Shown one piece after another: positions 1 through 7,608 of a stretch of 64,000 nucleotides of DNA (the first letter of the stretch is position 1; each line of letters starts with the position of its first letter). Position numbers and translations under genes: made by a program. The notes beneath the pieces were generated by a model, which saw only the letters and a list, made by a program, of their open reading frames with translations, did no database searches and was not told the DNA's origin. This DNA is from Natronorubrum daqingense. Lineage in GTDB: Archaea > Halobacteriota > Halobacteria > Halobacteriales > Natrialbaceae. Location of the stretch: NCBI RefSeq assembly GCF_001971705.1, contig NZ_CP019327.1, positions 2,790,001 through 2,854,000 on the forward strand. Reading direction: 5' to 3'.

Positions 1-528
1 ACAACGCCCGTTAGTGGAGAGACGATTCGGAAAGTAATGGAGAACATTAAGAAAGAGACCGACATCACCAAGCCGATGCACCCCCACGCAATGCGACACA
101 ATTTCGTGACTGTCGCAAAACGGGACTACGATATTCCTGACGATACGATCAAGTACCTAATCGGCCATGACGCTGATTCGACCGTCATGGAAAGCACATA
201 CGCACACCTATCCGGTGACGACCACGTACAACGCGCGGAAGAAGCCTTCGGGATTCGTGAACCCGAAGAACAATCGTCGTTCACTCCCGACGTGTGCCGC
301 GTGTGTAACAATCCACTCGAGCCAAGCGCCAAAGCCTGCTCGAATTGCGGGACCGTCTATACACCCGATGCACAACAGACCCAAGAACAGATAGGCGGGG
401 ATATGAAACGCTCCTATGCTGAAACCGAACCCGGTGACGATGAGACTCTAGACGAACTCGACCAGCTTGATGAACTTCTCGAGAATCCCGAGGTAAAAGC
501 CGCCCTCCTCGAGAAACTACAGGAATGA
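1..528 (+). CDS. Tyrosine recombinase (integrase), C-terminal part with zinc ribbon
   Basis: The reading frame is open from base 1, so the gene starts upstream of the window. The visible part carries the second half of the tyrosine recombinase active site: HAMRH (the HxxRH box), then IGHD, and the nucleophile tyrosine in MESTYAHLSG. The first catalytic arginine must lie upstream. After the catalytic domain comes a zinc ribbon (CRVC and CSNC pairs) and an acidic tail, a common layout for haloarchaeal XerC/D-like integrases. By family it catalyses site-specific integration and excision of the element. It is the first visible gene of the rightward transcribed set. Confidence 0.9.
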   Translation, partial: TTPVSGETIRKVMENIKKETDITKPMHPHAMRHNFVTVAKRDYDIPDDTIKYLIGHDADSTVMESTYAHLSGDDHVQRAEEAFGIREPEEQSSFTPDVCRVCNNPLEPSAKACSNCGTVYTPDAQQTQEQIGGDMKRSYAETEPGDDETLDELDQLDELLENPEVKAALLEKLQE

Positions 529-587
529 GAAGGGTGTGCTGAACTGATAGCAAAGGAGATAATTCGCTCGAGATACTAATTCTAGCT

Positions 588-1028
588 ATGTCACACCTTT
601 GCGGTAGTTGTGGAACTACAGTAGGGACCGAAGCCAAGTTTTGCCCTGAATGCGGAACAGAGACCGGCCAAGAGAGCGGAGAATACCAAGCAGATACCGA
701 GACGGACGAATGCCGGAAGTGCAACACAGAAATTCCACTAACGGCTATGAAGTGCTCTCAGTGTGGCTATGAGCCTTCGAAGAATACGGCCGGTCGGTGG
801 ATTATGGGGATTTTCGCGTTCCCCGTGTTTCTCCTAACTAGTCTCCTAACTGTTATCGTTCCCATTGTGTTCCTTGACGGGTCGGTTCCACTATCCTCCG
901 CTCTCCTAACGCTGATTTTCTTTGGAGGTATTGCCGCCGGAACGGGATTCGTTCTGTACGGGATCTACAAGGCCCAAACCTGGAAGCCAACGCAAGACGC
1001 GCCAATCCAGGTTGGCCCTTCGGAATAG
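588..1028 (+). CDS. Double zinc-ribbon membrane protein
   Basis: 146 residues. The N-terminal third has two zinc ribbons: CGSC with CPEC (about residues 5-23) and CRKC with CSQC (about 43-62). Two hydrophobic helices follow (about 72-95 and 103-125), with a short polar tail. It looks like a small inner-membrane protein with a cytoplasmic zinc-ribbon head, similar in style to the ribbon on the preceding integrase. It starts 59 bp after the integrase stop. The function is not recognisable; zinc-ribbon plus two-helix proteins are common in haloarchaeal accessory regions. Confidence 0.75.
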   Translation: MSHLCGSCGTTVGTEAKFCPECGTETGQESGEYQADTETDECRKCNTEIPLTAMKCSQCGYEPSKNTAGRWIMGIFAFPVFLLTSLLTVIVPIVFLDGSVPLSSALLTLIFFGGIAAGTGFVLYGIYKAQTWKPTQDAPIQVGPSE

Positions 1029-1217
1029 CCAGTATCTCGAGAATCCACACGCGAAACGCTACCTTCTCCGACCTTTTGGACTAACGTTTACGTATGTGGG
1101 AACCCGTCATTAAGCCGTAAGTCATGTTTGGGGTTCCAATCCGAAAACCACACCGAGAGGGTCCAACGTTGGGAAAGACGGACGATTTCCCGTTTCCCCC
1201 TATGGGGGTGGCTAACC

Positions 1218-1490
1218 GTGAGTAAGGCACAACCCCCTGAACCGGAGCCATTTAGCGAGAATATGGACCGGTCGGACGTGCTGGATATGGTCGAATCGGC
1301 TATGGAAGAAGCTCATAGCAAGGTCGAAAGCGGCCGGGTGTACGACCCCGAAAACGAGAAAATCCGAATCAAGTGGGTGAAGGCACTCGGCTACCTGGCA
1401 AACCAGCATCGACAAATCCAGAAAGATAAGGACCTCGAAGAACTCGCGGAAGAAGTCGAACACCTGAAAGAGCAACAGGGGCGAGAATGA
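1218..1490 (+). CDS. Small coiled-coil element protein
   Basis: I choose the GTG at 1218, giving 90 residues. An ATG at 1128 in the same frame would add an arginine-rich, tryptophan-rich stretch unlike the rest. The protein is acidic and helical, with MVESAMEEAHSKVESGR followed by KWVKALGYLANQHRQIQKDKD and a charged end rich in Glu and Lys. This resembles a small protein often found in haloarchaeal proviruses, but I cannot name it. Its stop overlaps the next start by 4 bp (ATGA), so it is probably translated together with the following three genes. Confidence 0.7.
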   Translation: MSKAQPPEPEPFSENMDRSDVLDMVESAMEEAHSKVESGRVYDPENEKIRIKWVKALGYLANQHRQIQKDKDLEELAEEVEHLKEQQGRE

Positions 1491-1882
1491 CCACCAAACG
1501 ATCCATCAAGAACGACGTAGAGGACTTGAAAAGCCGCGAAGGCGTTGACAGTGACCCACTGGTTTGCGTGTTGACCCATTGCGACGGGGAGGATTCACCA
1601 CACCCTGAATTGACGATTCAACCCCACCCGGAGCAAAAGCCACAGAGTCACCGCATTGCCGTTCCTATCCTCAAGTCGGTGGAATACCTTGAGGAACGAT
1701 GGTTCACCGTTCACACGTGCGAGAACGCCGAGAAATTCGGTCTACACACTACAGGGAACGACGATAGTACGGTAACGGCGTGTGAGCTGTGGGACGCACT
1801 TACCGACGACGACCTCGAGCGAGAGAAGGAACTACGAAAAGAACGCGACGAACCAATCCCGCCGATCCTAGAGAACCTATGA
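1487..1882 (+). CDS. Hypothetical element protein
   Basis: 131 residues. It starts in an ATGA overlap with the gene before and ends in an ATGA overlap with the gene after. It begins with a basic helix (TTKRSIKNDVEDLKSR). The middle part (VLTHCDGED, SHRIAVPILKSVEYLEERWFTVHTCENAEKFGLH) looks like a compact alpha/beta domain, with charged helices at the end. No known motif is recognised. The N-terminal helix resembles those of the next two proteins. Confidence 0.7.
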   Translation: MTTKRSIKNDVEDLKSREGVDSDPLVCVLTHCDGEDSPHPELTIQPHPEQKPQSHRIAVPILKSVEYLEERWFTVHTCENAEKFGLHTTGNDDSTVTACELWDALTDDDLEREKELRKERDEPIPPILENL

Positions 1883-2082
1883 CCCGAAAGACCAAGCGGC
1901 AGATAGAGAACGAACTCGAGAGCCTTGTGGGGAGAGAAAGCAACGAGAACGATTCTCGCCACAAGATACCGGAGGTACTACTCGATGAATGGGGGTTTGA
2001 CGAAAGCAGGAACAACAAGGGTGGCCTTCGGCAGAAAATCCCGGTTGAACTAGTCAAGGAATGGCAAAATAGAGACCCATGA
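1879..2082 (+). CDS. Hypothetical small element protein
   Basis: 67 residues from the ATG at 1879, which overlaps the previous stop by 4 bp. A longer reading from 1789 would lie antiparallel in composition and overlap the previous gene by 94 bp, so it is rejected. The protein starts TRKTKRQIENELESLVGR and then repeats a KIPEVLLDEW / KIPVELVKEW motif twice, about 30 residues apart (an internal duplication). Function unknown. Confidence 0.65.
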   Translation: MTRKTKRQIENELESLVGRESNENDSRHKIPEVLLDEWGFDESRNNKGGLRQKIPVELVKEWQNRDP

Positions 2083-2324
2083 AGCGACCAACCAAGTCGA
2101 AACTGTGGAACGCACTCGAGGATATGAAAGATAGACACACGGGCGACATTGAGGTAACAAGCAGCGTGGTCACTATCACGGACGATATGGCTGACGGGAA
2201 CGGTGACACGATCCCTGGAAGCGTCCCCGACCCCGAAGCGGCCGACGGCTACGAACTCAAGCCGATCCCCACAGAGTCACCCGTAGTTGATTGTTATAGC
2301 CTTGAGTCGGCCACCAAGGATTGA
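2079..2324 (+). CDS. Hypothetical small element protein
   Basis: 81 residues, ATGA overlap with the preceding gene; last gene of this translationally coupled chain. It begins MKRPTKSKLWNALEDMKDRH, again a basic-then-amphipathic N-terminal helix, followed by an acidic, Pro/Gly-containing region with no recognisable motif. The gene-poor repeat region starts directly after its stop. Confidence 0.65.
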   Translation: MKRPTKSKLWNALEDMKDRHTGDIEVTSSVVTITDDMADGNGDTIPGSVPDPEAADGYELKPIPTESPVVDCYSLESATKD

Positions 2325-2390
2325 CGAGTTTTCTACCTTGCCCCACTTTGGATTTGTACTGTAATCTCAAGTGGCTACCAGTGAGTCCCG

Positions 2391-2681
2391 TTTTACGCAT
2401 TTTACGCCGTTTTACGCGGGGGTGTAAAATGCCGATTCACCGACACAGACACCCTACCCCACAATATCGGTAGAATAGATTACCGTTTTACGCATTTTAC
2501 GCTCCTGTGTTAGAGGGGTATGTTGTAGGAGTAGCCCATACGCCTCTACAGTACGCATACACCTACCTACAACACACAGGCGTAAAATGCGTAAATTCGG
2601 GGGCCAACCCCAGCGTCGTATTGCGATTTTCCGCTTTACACCCCACGTAAACCACGTAAATCTGAGGGGGTGATTTTACGC
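2391..2681. repeat. TTTTACGC iteron-like cluster
   Basis: Within the gene-free stretch 2325-2766 the octamer TTTTACGC occurs at 2391, 2400, 2410, 2486, 2495 and 2674, and inverted (GCGTAAAA) at 2580. The first three and the next two are spaced 9-10 bp, close to one helical turn. Two weaker inverted copies (GTAAAAT at 2424, GCGTAAAT at 2589) are also present. Such phased short repeats are typical of replication-initiator or repressor binding arrays. The cluster ends about 85 bp before the gene at 2767. No coding sequence is evident here. Confidence 0.8.
2521..2574. repeat. 9-bp inverted repeat inside the iteron region
   Basis: TGTTGTAGG at 2521-2529 pairs exactly with CCTACAACA at 2566-2574, with a 36-nt spacer. 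It lies between the two groups of TTTTACGC repeats and may be part of the same control or origin structure. Confidence 0.6.
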
Positions 2682-2766
2682 ACCTTGTGGGAAGGCGCTC
2701 GAGAGGGGTCAAAAAATCAGTTGTCGGATAGCATTCCTTCGCGGGCAAGACGGCCTAGCTGGTTGC

Positions 2767-3045
2767 ATGGGGTCGTTAGACGCAGAAATTGACGAAACAG
2801 TTCGGAACGATACGGGAACTTACAACTTCGACGCGGAACCGGGCGACGAAATTGAGATAGAAATTGAGAACGAAGAAGGGTTATCAACGATGGTCTTGCT
2901 CGAGGACCCGGACGATGAGCAAGTTTTGGATGAGGACGTCGAAACAGAGGAAACGTTTGAGCATGAAGCTGAAATGGAAGGGGCATACACGATCTATGTT
3001 ATGCCGATGGAAGTTGCATCGGTCACGGTGTGGGTTGATAGTTAG
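2767..3045 (+). CDS. Small acidic beta-rich protein
   Basis: 92 residues, very acidic. The pattern is that of a small beta-sandwich: alternating strands such as DEIEIEIENEEG, STMVLLEDPDDEQVL, ETFEHEAEMEGAYTIYVMPME and SVTVWVDS, reminiscent of GOLD or prepeptidase-like beta domains. There is no signal peptide, so it probably acts in the cytoplasm. It stands alone between the iteron region and the inverted-repeat region. Function unknown. Confidence 0.65.
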   Translation: MGSLDAEIDETVRNDTGTYNFDAEPGDEIEIEIENEEGLSTMVLLEDPDDEQVLDEDVETEETFEHEAEMEGAYTIYVMPMEVASVTVWVDS

Positions 3046-3138
3046 TTAACGCTACCCGTTCACCAACGCCGATCGTCAAGGTGTGTTTTTGTGACCACAA
3101 CCTGCTATACCTCCCAAGAATAGGTAACATTTTCCGGA

Positions 3139-3243
3139 GTATGCAGGTTATGCAACTTCTGACCTATTGAGAGAATCTGAGGAGGAGCGGCGTGTCTCTG
3201 CTGAATAAATCTAAGTGAGAAAAAAGCTGCATAACCTGCATAC
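3139..3243. repeat. Perfect 16-bp inverted repeat with internal TATGCA direct repeats
   Basis: GTATGCAGGTTATGCA at 3139-3154 is the exact reverse complement of 3228-3243; the spacer is 73 nt. Each arm contains TATGCA twice, 9 bp apart, so the structure offers four copies of a 6-bp site. This looks like a multi-site operator or origin element. Confidence 0.8.
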
Positions 3244-3291
3244 CCCAACCTTGTGGGATCGGTCGGTAAAAAGGAGAGGACTCAGTTAACG

Positions 3292-3354
3292 CTCTTTCCC
3301 GAGTTCTCCAATGTTCATGGGTATACCGACTACATTGGAGAACTCGAGAAAGAG
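3292..3354. repeat. 22-bp hairpin next to leftward gene's stop
   Basis: Bases 3292-3313 pair with 3333-3354 over 22 positions with one mismatch, around a 19-nt loop. The right arm ends 4 bp from the stop of the leftward gene at 3359, so transcripts of that gene would fold here. It may act as a 3' hairpin or terminator, although haloarchaeal terminators are usually T-rich rather than hairpins; a resolution or origin function is an alternative. Confidence 0.7.
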
Positions 3355-3358
3355 TCTA

Positions 3359-4009
3359 CTATTCGTCGGGATCGTCTATCAGGTGTTTGTCGATCAAGCC
3401 GCCTAGGTTTTTCCCAAGTGTTTCATCTACATCCGGGTGGTTGCTAAGCCGTTCGTGGATCTCATTGTAATCTTCTTTGGATAGTGGGACATCATGTTTC
3501 CATTTCTCTGCGGGGTCCATTCTGTCGGGGTCATGGATTTCGAGGGTTAAATCTAACTTACATTCGACGTTTGTCGGATCTTCCCCCTGATACTCAGCTT
3601 CGGCATGCATGATAGACCGCTCGAGGATTTTACTCACAAATTCGTTGGGGGTGACACCGTTGGCTCGCATACCCCTATAAGCAAATTGAATCATATGACG
3701 GACCGGCATGAATTGCCCCGGAACCTCCATTTGGGAACTTACTACAGCTTTCTTTTCGTCTGTTGCATCGTCGTCAACCCCTTTGACTTGGGTAGAAACC
3801 TCGTGTTTGTGGTCAAATATTTGCTCAATGTCGGTGTCTTTGACATACTGATTGAGGGACATGAAGTCGTGCAATCCCACACGGACCCTTTCCCGCATTT
3901 CCGCCCGGCGGGTTCTTACCCGGTTGTCATTTTCCGGCTGTAACTCCAACAATTCGCGCATATCCTTGGTTAGCAAACTAGCCCTCCGAGTGGATTTATC
4001 CGACTCCAT
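3359..4009 (-). CDS. Putative element regulator (LLT-family N-terminus)
   Basis: 216 residues from the ATG at 4009, chosen because it lies 25 nt from a strong TATA element and because upstream sequence lacks haloarchaeal character. The N-terminus (RASLLTKDMRELLELQ, then an Arg-rich helix RVRTRRAEMRERVRVGLHDF) resembles a small haloarchaeal family seen twice more in this element (10031 and 12280). The C-terminal part is acidic and helical. I infer a DNA- or RNA-binding regulatory role from the basic helix and the divergent position, not from a known motif. Confidence 0.7.
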   Translation of the reverse strand: MESDKSTRRASLLTKDMRELLELQPENDNRVRTRRAEMRERVRVGLHDFMSLNQYVKDTDIEQIFDHKHEVSTQVKGVDDDATDEKKAVVSSQMEVPGQFMPVRHMIQFAYRGMRANGVTPNEFVSKILERSIMHAEAEYQGEDPTNVECKLDLTLEIHDPDRMDPAEKWKHDVPLSKEDYNEIHERLSNHPDVDETLGKNLGGLIDKHLIDDPDE

Positions 4010-4063
4010 ATTAATGGGTGTGCGCTGCACCCCTATATATCCATGGGGTTCTAATAATCTTCT
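4010..4063. promoter_or_regulatory. Shared divergent TATA promoter with operator-like palindrome
   Basis: TATATAT at 4034-4040 lies 25 nt from the leftward start (4009) and 24 nt from the rightward start (4064). One near-symmetric TATA box could therefore serve both leaderless genes. An interrupted palindrome GGGTG-7nt-CACCC (4016-4032) sits between the box and the leftward start. Confidence 0.65.
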
Positions 4064-4210
4064 ATGTCGCAAAGAACGACAATTCAGGTACGGGATAATA
4101 CCCGAAAGAGGCTCAAGAACCTCAAGCCGTATCCATCGGTTTCCTACGACGATCTGCTGCAGGATATGGCAGAACAGTACGAAAGCGAGGACTCTGTCGG
4201 GGTTAAATGA
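4064..4210 (+). CDS. Ribbon-helix-helix-like small DNA-binding protein
   Basis: 48 residues. The sequence begins SQRTTIQVRDNTRKRLKNLK, a beta strand with alternating Thr/Ile/Val followed by a basic helix, then SYDDLLQDMAEQYE, the second helix. This is the layout of ribbon-helix-helix (CopG/VapB-like) proteins common in haloarchaea. It is the first gene right of the shared TATA box and is a likely repressor of it. The next start follows 1 nt after its stop. Confidence 0.75.
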   Translation: MSQRTTIQVRDNTRKRLKNLKPYPSVSYDDLLQDMAEQYESEDSVGVK

Positions 4211-4211
4211 A

Positions 4212-4304
4212 ATGTCGGGAAACAGCAAGACCGTGTTGTCGCACGGCCTGAGTGTTGGCGCTGGTAGTGCCGAGAACCGGAAAGAGGGTGGTTCTCATGT
4301 GTAG
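4212..4304 (+). CDS. Possible 30-residue peptide
   Basis: A 30-codon frame that starts 1 nt after the previous stop and overlaps the next gene by 8 bp, filling the gap in an otherwise tightly packed chain. The product is Ser/Gly-rich with no recognisable motif. It is supported only by its packing; it could be non-coding. Confidence 0.35.
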   Translation: MSGNSKTVLSHGLSVGAGSAENRKEGGSHV

Positions 4305-4464
4305 CAATACTGTCCAACGACAAAAGTCTAACTCTGCCCAACAGTGTGAGGCACCGAGTTGTTGGGAGCGGGAACGTACAATTTCCATCCTGACGGATAC
4401 GGACGGCTATACAACACTCTGTGAGTTCCACAGCGGTCTTTTCGAGGGTTCTAACCATGAATGA
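4297..4464 (+). CDS. Small CxxxxC / CxxxH zinc-finger-like protein
   Basis: 55 residues from the ATG at 4297. Cysteines occur as CEAPSC, and later LCEFH, the spacing of the small haloarchaeal zinc-binding proteins with a C-x4-C ... C-x2-H arrangement. It overlaps both the previous and the next gene, so the chain 4064-4570 is probably one operon leading into the replicase gene. Confidence 0.6.
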   Translation: MCSNTVQRQKSNSAQQCEAPSCWERERTISILTDTDGYTTLCEFHSGLFEGSNHE

Positions 4465-4570
4465 CGTGATTGACGAGAAGCGCGACGTGTTGGAGAGTCT
4501 CGCAGAGAAGGATTTGCCGGCGAGTGAGCTAGCCGGCGCGCTGCTCGAGGTAGCGGAGGGTTCGGAATGA
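4457..4570 (+). CDS. 37-residue acidic peptide
   Basis: Starts 8 bp inside the previous gene and ends in an ATGA overlap with the replicase start at 4567. The sequence (DEKRDVLESLAEKDLPASEL, then AGALLEVAEG) is an amphipathic helical pair. Double overlap with its neighbours supports that it is translated. Function unknown. Confidence 0.5.
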   Translation: MNDVIDEKRDVLESLAEKDLPASELAGALLEVAEGSE

Positions 4571-7500
4571 GTCGCGCGGATCGCTCTACAGGTGGGGACT
4601 GTAGCCCCAAAGAAACAGTATCCCGCCATCTTTCCAAATCTGGATTGGCAACGGATCGGTTCATTAACGTTGAAAACGGTGGCAAAAAGAGCACTGACCA
4701 CACTCAGGTTGATTCCTCGAAGGTTTCAGGAAACTACGGTGTGTACGCTGGCCGTGGTCTCGTCTTAATCGACATTGACGACTATAACGGGAGTCACGAC
4801 CTCGCCCCGATCAATGGGCTACAGGATACGCTCACTATAGGAACCCCGAACGGCGGTGAGCACCGATACTATCATATCCCAAACGCGGCCGACGTTTTCG
4901 AGGATGCGTTCGGTGTGAAAAATCCGGTACCTGAATGGGGCGAGGTTCGCGTTCATAACCAGTATGTCGTTGGGCCTGGATCAACAAACCCGGACGGCGA
5001 CACTCGAGACGGGTACGTAATTGCCGAGAACCGTCCGGTTGCCCAGATTAGCGCACACGTCCTTGTGGGTGCGATTCGGGCAACTGGATACGATACAACC
5101 GATGATACAACAGAGACCGATAGCGACGAATCTGACGTGCCTACGGTCGACGTGAGTATTGACGATGCCGAACTACTCGAGAAGGCAAAGAACGCGGATA
5201 ACGGCGACAAGTTCAACCGGCTGTGGCGTGGGGACACCTCCGACCACAAAAGTCAAAGTGAAGCCGATCTAGCGCTATGCAATCACCTCGCGTTTTGGAC
5301 GGGTAACGATCGGAGTCGTATCGATTCGCTCTTTCGACAATCGGGATTGAACCGCGAGAAGTGGAATAACCGTGACGATTACCGCGAACGTACGCTCGAC
5401 AAGGCGCTCGACGGGCGGACCGACTTCTACGAACCAAGCGGGGCGAAAGCAACAGGCGGTGGTGTGGCTACTGCAGAGACTCGAGACAGTGACTTGCCTA
5501 TCCCGTCGGCTTTCGACGTTCATAATGGTGGATACGCGAAATATCACCCACCACGTGACGACGACGGTAATGGCTACTATGAGCGGATTACGAACTTCCA
5601 GATTGAGACGCTAAGCCGTCTCACCCATGACGACGATACTCGAGAGTTCCACCTTCGGGTTCACCCGGCTGGCGGTGAGAGCTACACCGTTACGTGTGAG
5701 CCGGTCGTATTAAACGACCTTCCGAAGTTTCGCCGGGGAATTTTAGACGGGTGGACGACCACCTTCGATGGATCTCAAGACGACCTCAACCGACTGAAAG
5801 AGTTCGTTGGGAACCAACAGACAAAACACCGCACAGGGACCAAATTGTTAGGTTTGCACGGTGACGAATGGGTCACTCCCGATGGTTCGCTTACAACCGA
5901 TGGGTGGACTGATGACCCCGACACTGTATTCACGGACGTAGATACTCCGCTAGCAACGGCGTTCAACCTCAAGCCGTCAAGAGGTGATGAATACGACCGT
6001 GATGCCGTGCGGGAAATTCTCCGACTCTTTCCACAAACCCGAACGAAAGAACGCTTCTTGCCGGTCATAGGGTGGTTCTATGCAGCACCATTCCGACCAC
6101 ACATACAGCAGTGGGAAGGCGAGTTCAATATCCTCAACATCCTTGGTGACACCGGTTCAGGAAAGACAACAACACTCGAAACGCTATGGCAGGCCTTCGG
6201 TGTCGATGAAGAACTTCTCGAAGCGAAGGCTACACCTTTCTCTATCATGCGAATGATAGCCTCGAGTAACGCCGTTCCGGTTCTCCTTGACGAATATAAG
6301 CCGTCGGAGATTGGAGACTACGAGTTGAATAAACTCCATTCGAACCTGCGAGCTTCAACCCGTGGGGGGGTGGTGACTAAAGGGCGGCCGGATATGGGTG
6401 TTGACAAGTACCACCTAAAAGCCCCCGTGTGCATTTCCGGGGAGCAACCAATCCAGGGACCGGCCGAAGAACGGCGAACGATCCTTACGGTGTTCAAGCG
6501 TGACGTGACGGTCGGTGAAACGCCAGAACAAGAAGCCTTTGCCCGCTTAGTTGGGGGAGAAGCGAACGGCAAATGGTATGATGGATACGACCTTACCGAC
6601 CATGCACTTGCCTATTATCGGTGGGTGCTGCAGCAAGATCCCGACGAGTTACACGGCCTATGGAAGAATAGCCGCCATGCGGTGATGGATCTACTTGCGG
6701 GGACCGAATACACCGGTTTAGACGATATGGTCATCCAGGGGTTCCAAACGATCAAATTCGGTTGTACGCTCTACAGAGCGTTTGCCGACGAAATGGGCCT
6801 TGATCCCGACGAGACACCGGTTACATCGGACGCAATCAACCAAGCTATTCACTACGTAGCAGACGGTGGGACCGGAGCAGAACACACGTCACACCTTGAC
6901 CGACTCTTGGGAATCATGGGCCGGGCGGCAAGTGCCGGCTATCTCGAGGAGAATGGACATTACAAGGTGGTCAATCAAGGGGGGCCGAACGCTGAACTCG
7001 CCATCCACCTTGATACGGCGTTTGACAAGGTACGAAAGTACGCTCGAGACCATGACGTGCGTGGTGACGACCTCTTGAGTAGTTCGGGAGACTACAAAGC
7101 GCGGATAGAGGACGCTGCAGACGACCCCGAGAGTTACATTGCGGCATGTAGTCAAAACACACCACCACTAAACCGGTGTGTCCGTATCCATATTGCCGAT
7201 GCAACGGAACTAGTGGGTGGATTCGAACCGGAACCCTTCGGTGCGAATAACGATTCGGACGACGAGAAGGCAAGCACCCGGTTCGATCCCGTTTCAATCC
7301 ATGACGTAGCGAAAGACCCCACCGGCTACCCGACTGTTGAGGGGGAAATAGCAACGATTGACTACCCCGAAAACGACGATGCGCCGGCAGTGGCCGCTAC
7401 TCTTGTGGATGGTAGCGCGGCTATCGACGTGGTGTCATGGGACGATGGTAGTTGTCTCGAGCAGGGGGAGCAGGTAATCATAGAGAACGCCAGGACAAGT

Positions 7501-7608
7501 GAGTTCAATGGAACGACCCAACTTGTAGTCAAGGGCGGGGTTACGTCGATTCATGAAGCTCCTAGCGACGGTCAAAGTCAGATAGACGACCCTGATAACG
7601 GCGCATAG
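4567..7608 (+). CDS. Primase-polymerase / helicase / OB-fold replication protein
   Basis: 1,013 residues and the largest gene of the element. The N-terminal bifunctional primase-polymerase domain (about 15-175) has the metal-binding pair D69-x-D71 in VLIDIDDYN and H99 in GGEHRYYH. A linker is followed by a helical domain (about 205-280) typical of the joint in PrimPol-helicase fusions. An ATPase domain shows Walker A GDTGSGKTT (527-535), Walker B LLDEYK (D575, E576) and a region with Arg/Glu typical of SF3/AAA+ helicases. The last 100 residues (EGEIATIDYP, then VDVVSWDDG and EQVIIENARTSEFNGTTQLVV) look like an OB-fold single-strand binding domain. By family it primes, copies and unwinds the element's own DNA. 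It is translationally coupled to the small gene before it. Confidence 0.9.
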   Translation: MSRADRSTGGDCSPKETVSRHLSKSGLATDRFINVENGGKKSTDHTQVDSSKVSGNYGVYAGRGLVLIDIDDYNGSHDLAPINGLQDTLTIGTPNGGEHRYYHIPNAADVFEDAFGVKNPVPEWGEVRVHNQYVVGPGSTNPDGDTRDGYVIAENRPVAQISAHVLVGAIRATGYDTTDDTTETDSDESDVPTVDVSIDDAELLEKAKNADNGDKFNRLWRGDTSDHKSQSEADLALCNHLAFWTGNDRSRIDSLFRQSGLNREKWNNRDDYRERTLDKALDGRTDFYEPSGAKATGGGVATAETRDSDLPIPSAFDVHNGGYAKYHPPRDDDGNGYYERITNFQIETLSRLTHDDDTREFHLRVHPAGGESYTVTCEPVVLNDLPKFRRGILDGWTTTFDGSQDDLNRLKEFVGNQQTKHRTGTKLLGLHGDEWVTPDGSLTTDGWTDDPDTVFTDVDTPLATAFNLKPSRGDEYDRDAVREILRLFPQTRTKERFLPVIGWFYAAPFRPHIQQWEGEFNILNILGDTGSGKTTTLETLWQAFGVDEELLEAKATPFSIMRMIASSNAVPVLLDEYKPSEIGDYELNKLHSNLRASTRGGVVTKGRPDMGVDKYHLKAPVCISGEQPIQGPAEERRTILTVFKRDVTVGETPEQEAFARLVGGEANGKWYDGYDLTDHALAYYRWVLQQDPDELHGLWKNSRHAVMDLLAGTEYTGLDDMVIQGFQTIKFGCTLYRAFADEMGLDPDETPVTSDAINQAIHYVADGGTGAEHTSHLDRLLGIMGRAASAGYLEENGHYKVVNQGGPNAELAIHLDTAFDKVRKYARDHDVRGDDLLSSSGDYKARIEDAADDPESYIAACSQNTPPLNRCVRIHIADATELVGGFEPEPFGANNDSDDEKASTRFDPVSIHDVAKDPTGYPTVEGEIATIDYPENDDAPAVAATLVDGSAAIDVVSWDDGSCLEQGEQVIIENARTSEFNGTTQLVVKGGVTSIHEAPSDGQSQIDDPDNGA

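Larger units (their letters stand above)
3046..3358. other. Gene-free control region between two genes
   Basis: No convincing gene. The stretch holds the 16-bp inverted repeat, a third degenerate copy of its half site (AACCTGCTATACC at 3099), and the 22-bp hairpin. A 10-bp direct repeat AGTTAACGCT occurs at 3044-3053 and again at 3284-3293. Together with 2325-2766 it makes a bipartite non-coding region around the small gene at 2767, a plausible origin or partition site. Confidence 0.6.

Noticed and set aside
3253-3447. Rightward 64-codon frame across the hairpin
   Set aside because: It runs into the leftward gene on the opposite strand and its middle is the hairpin sequence.
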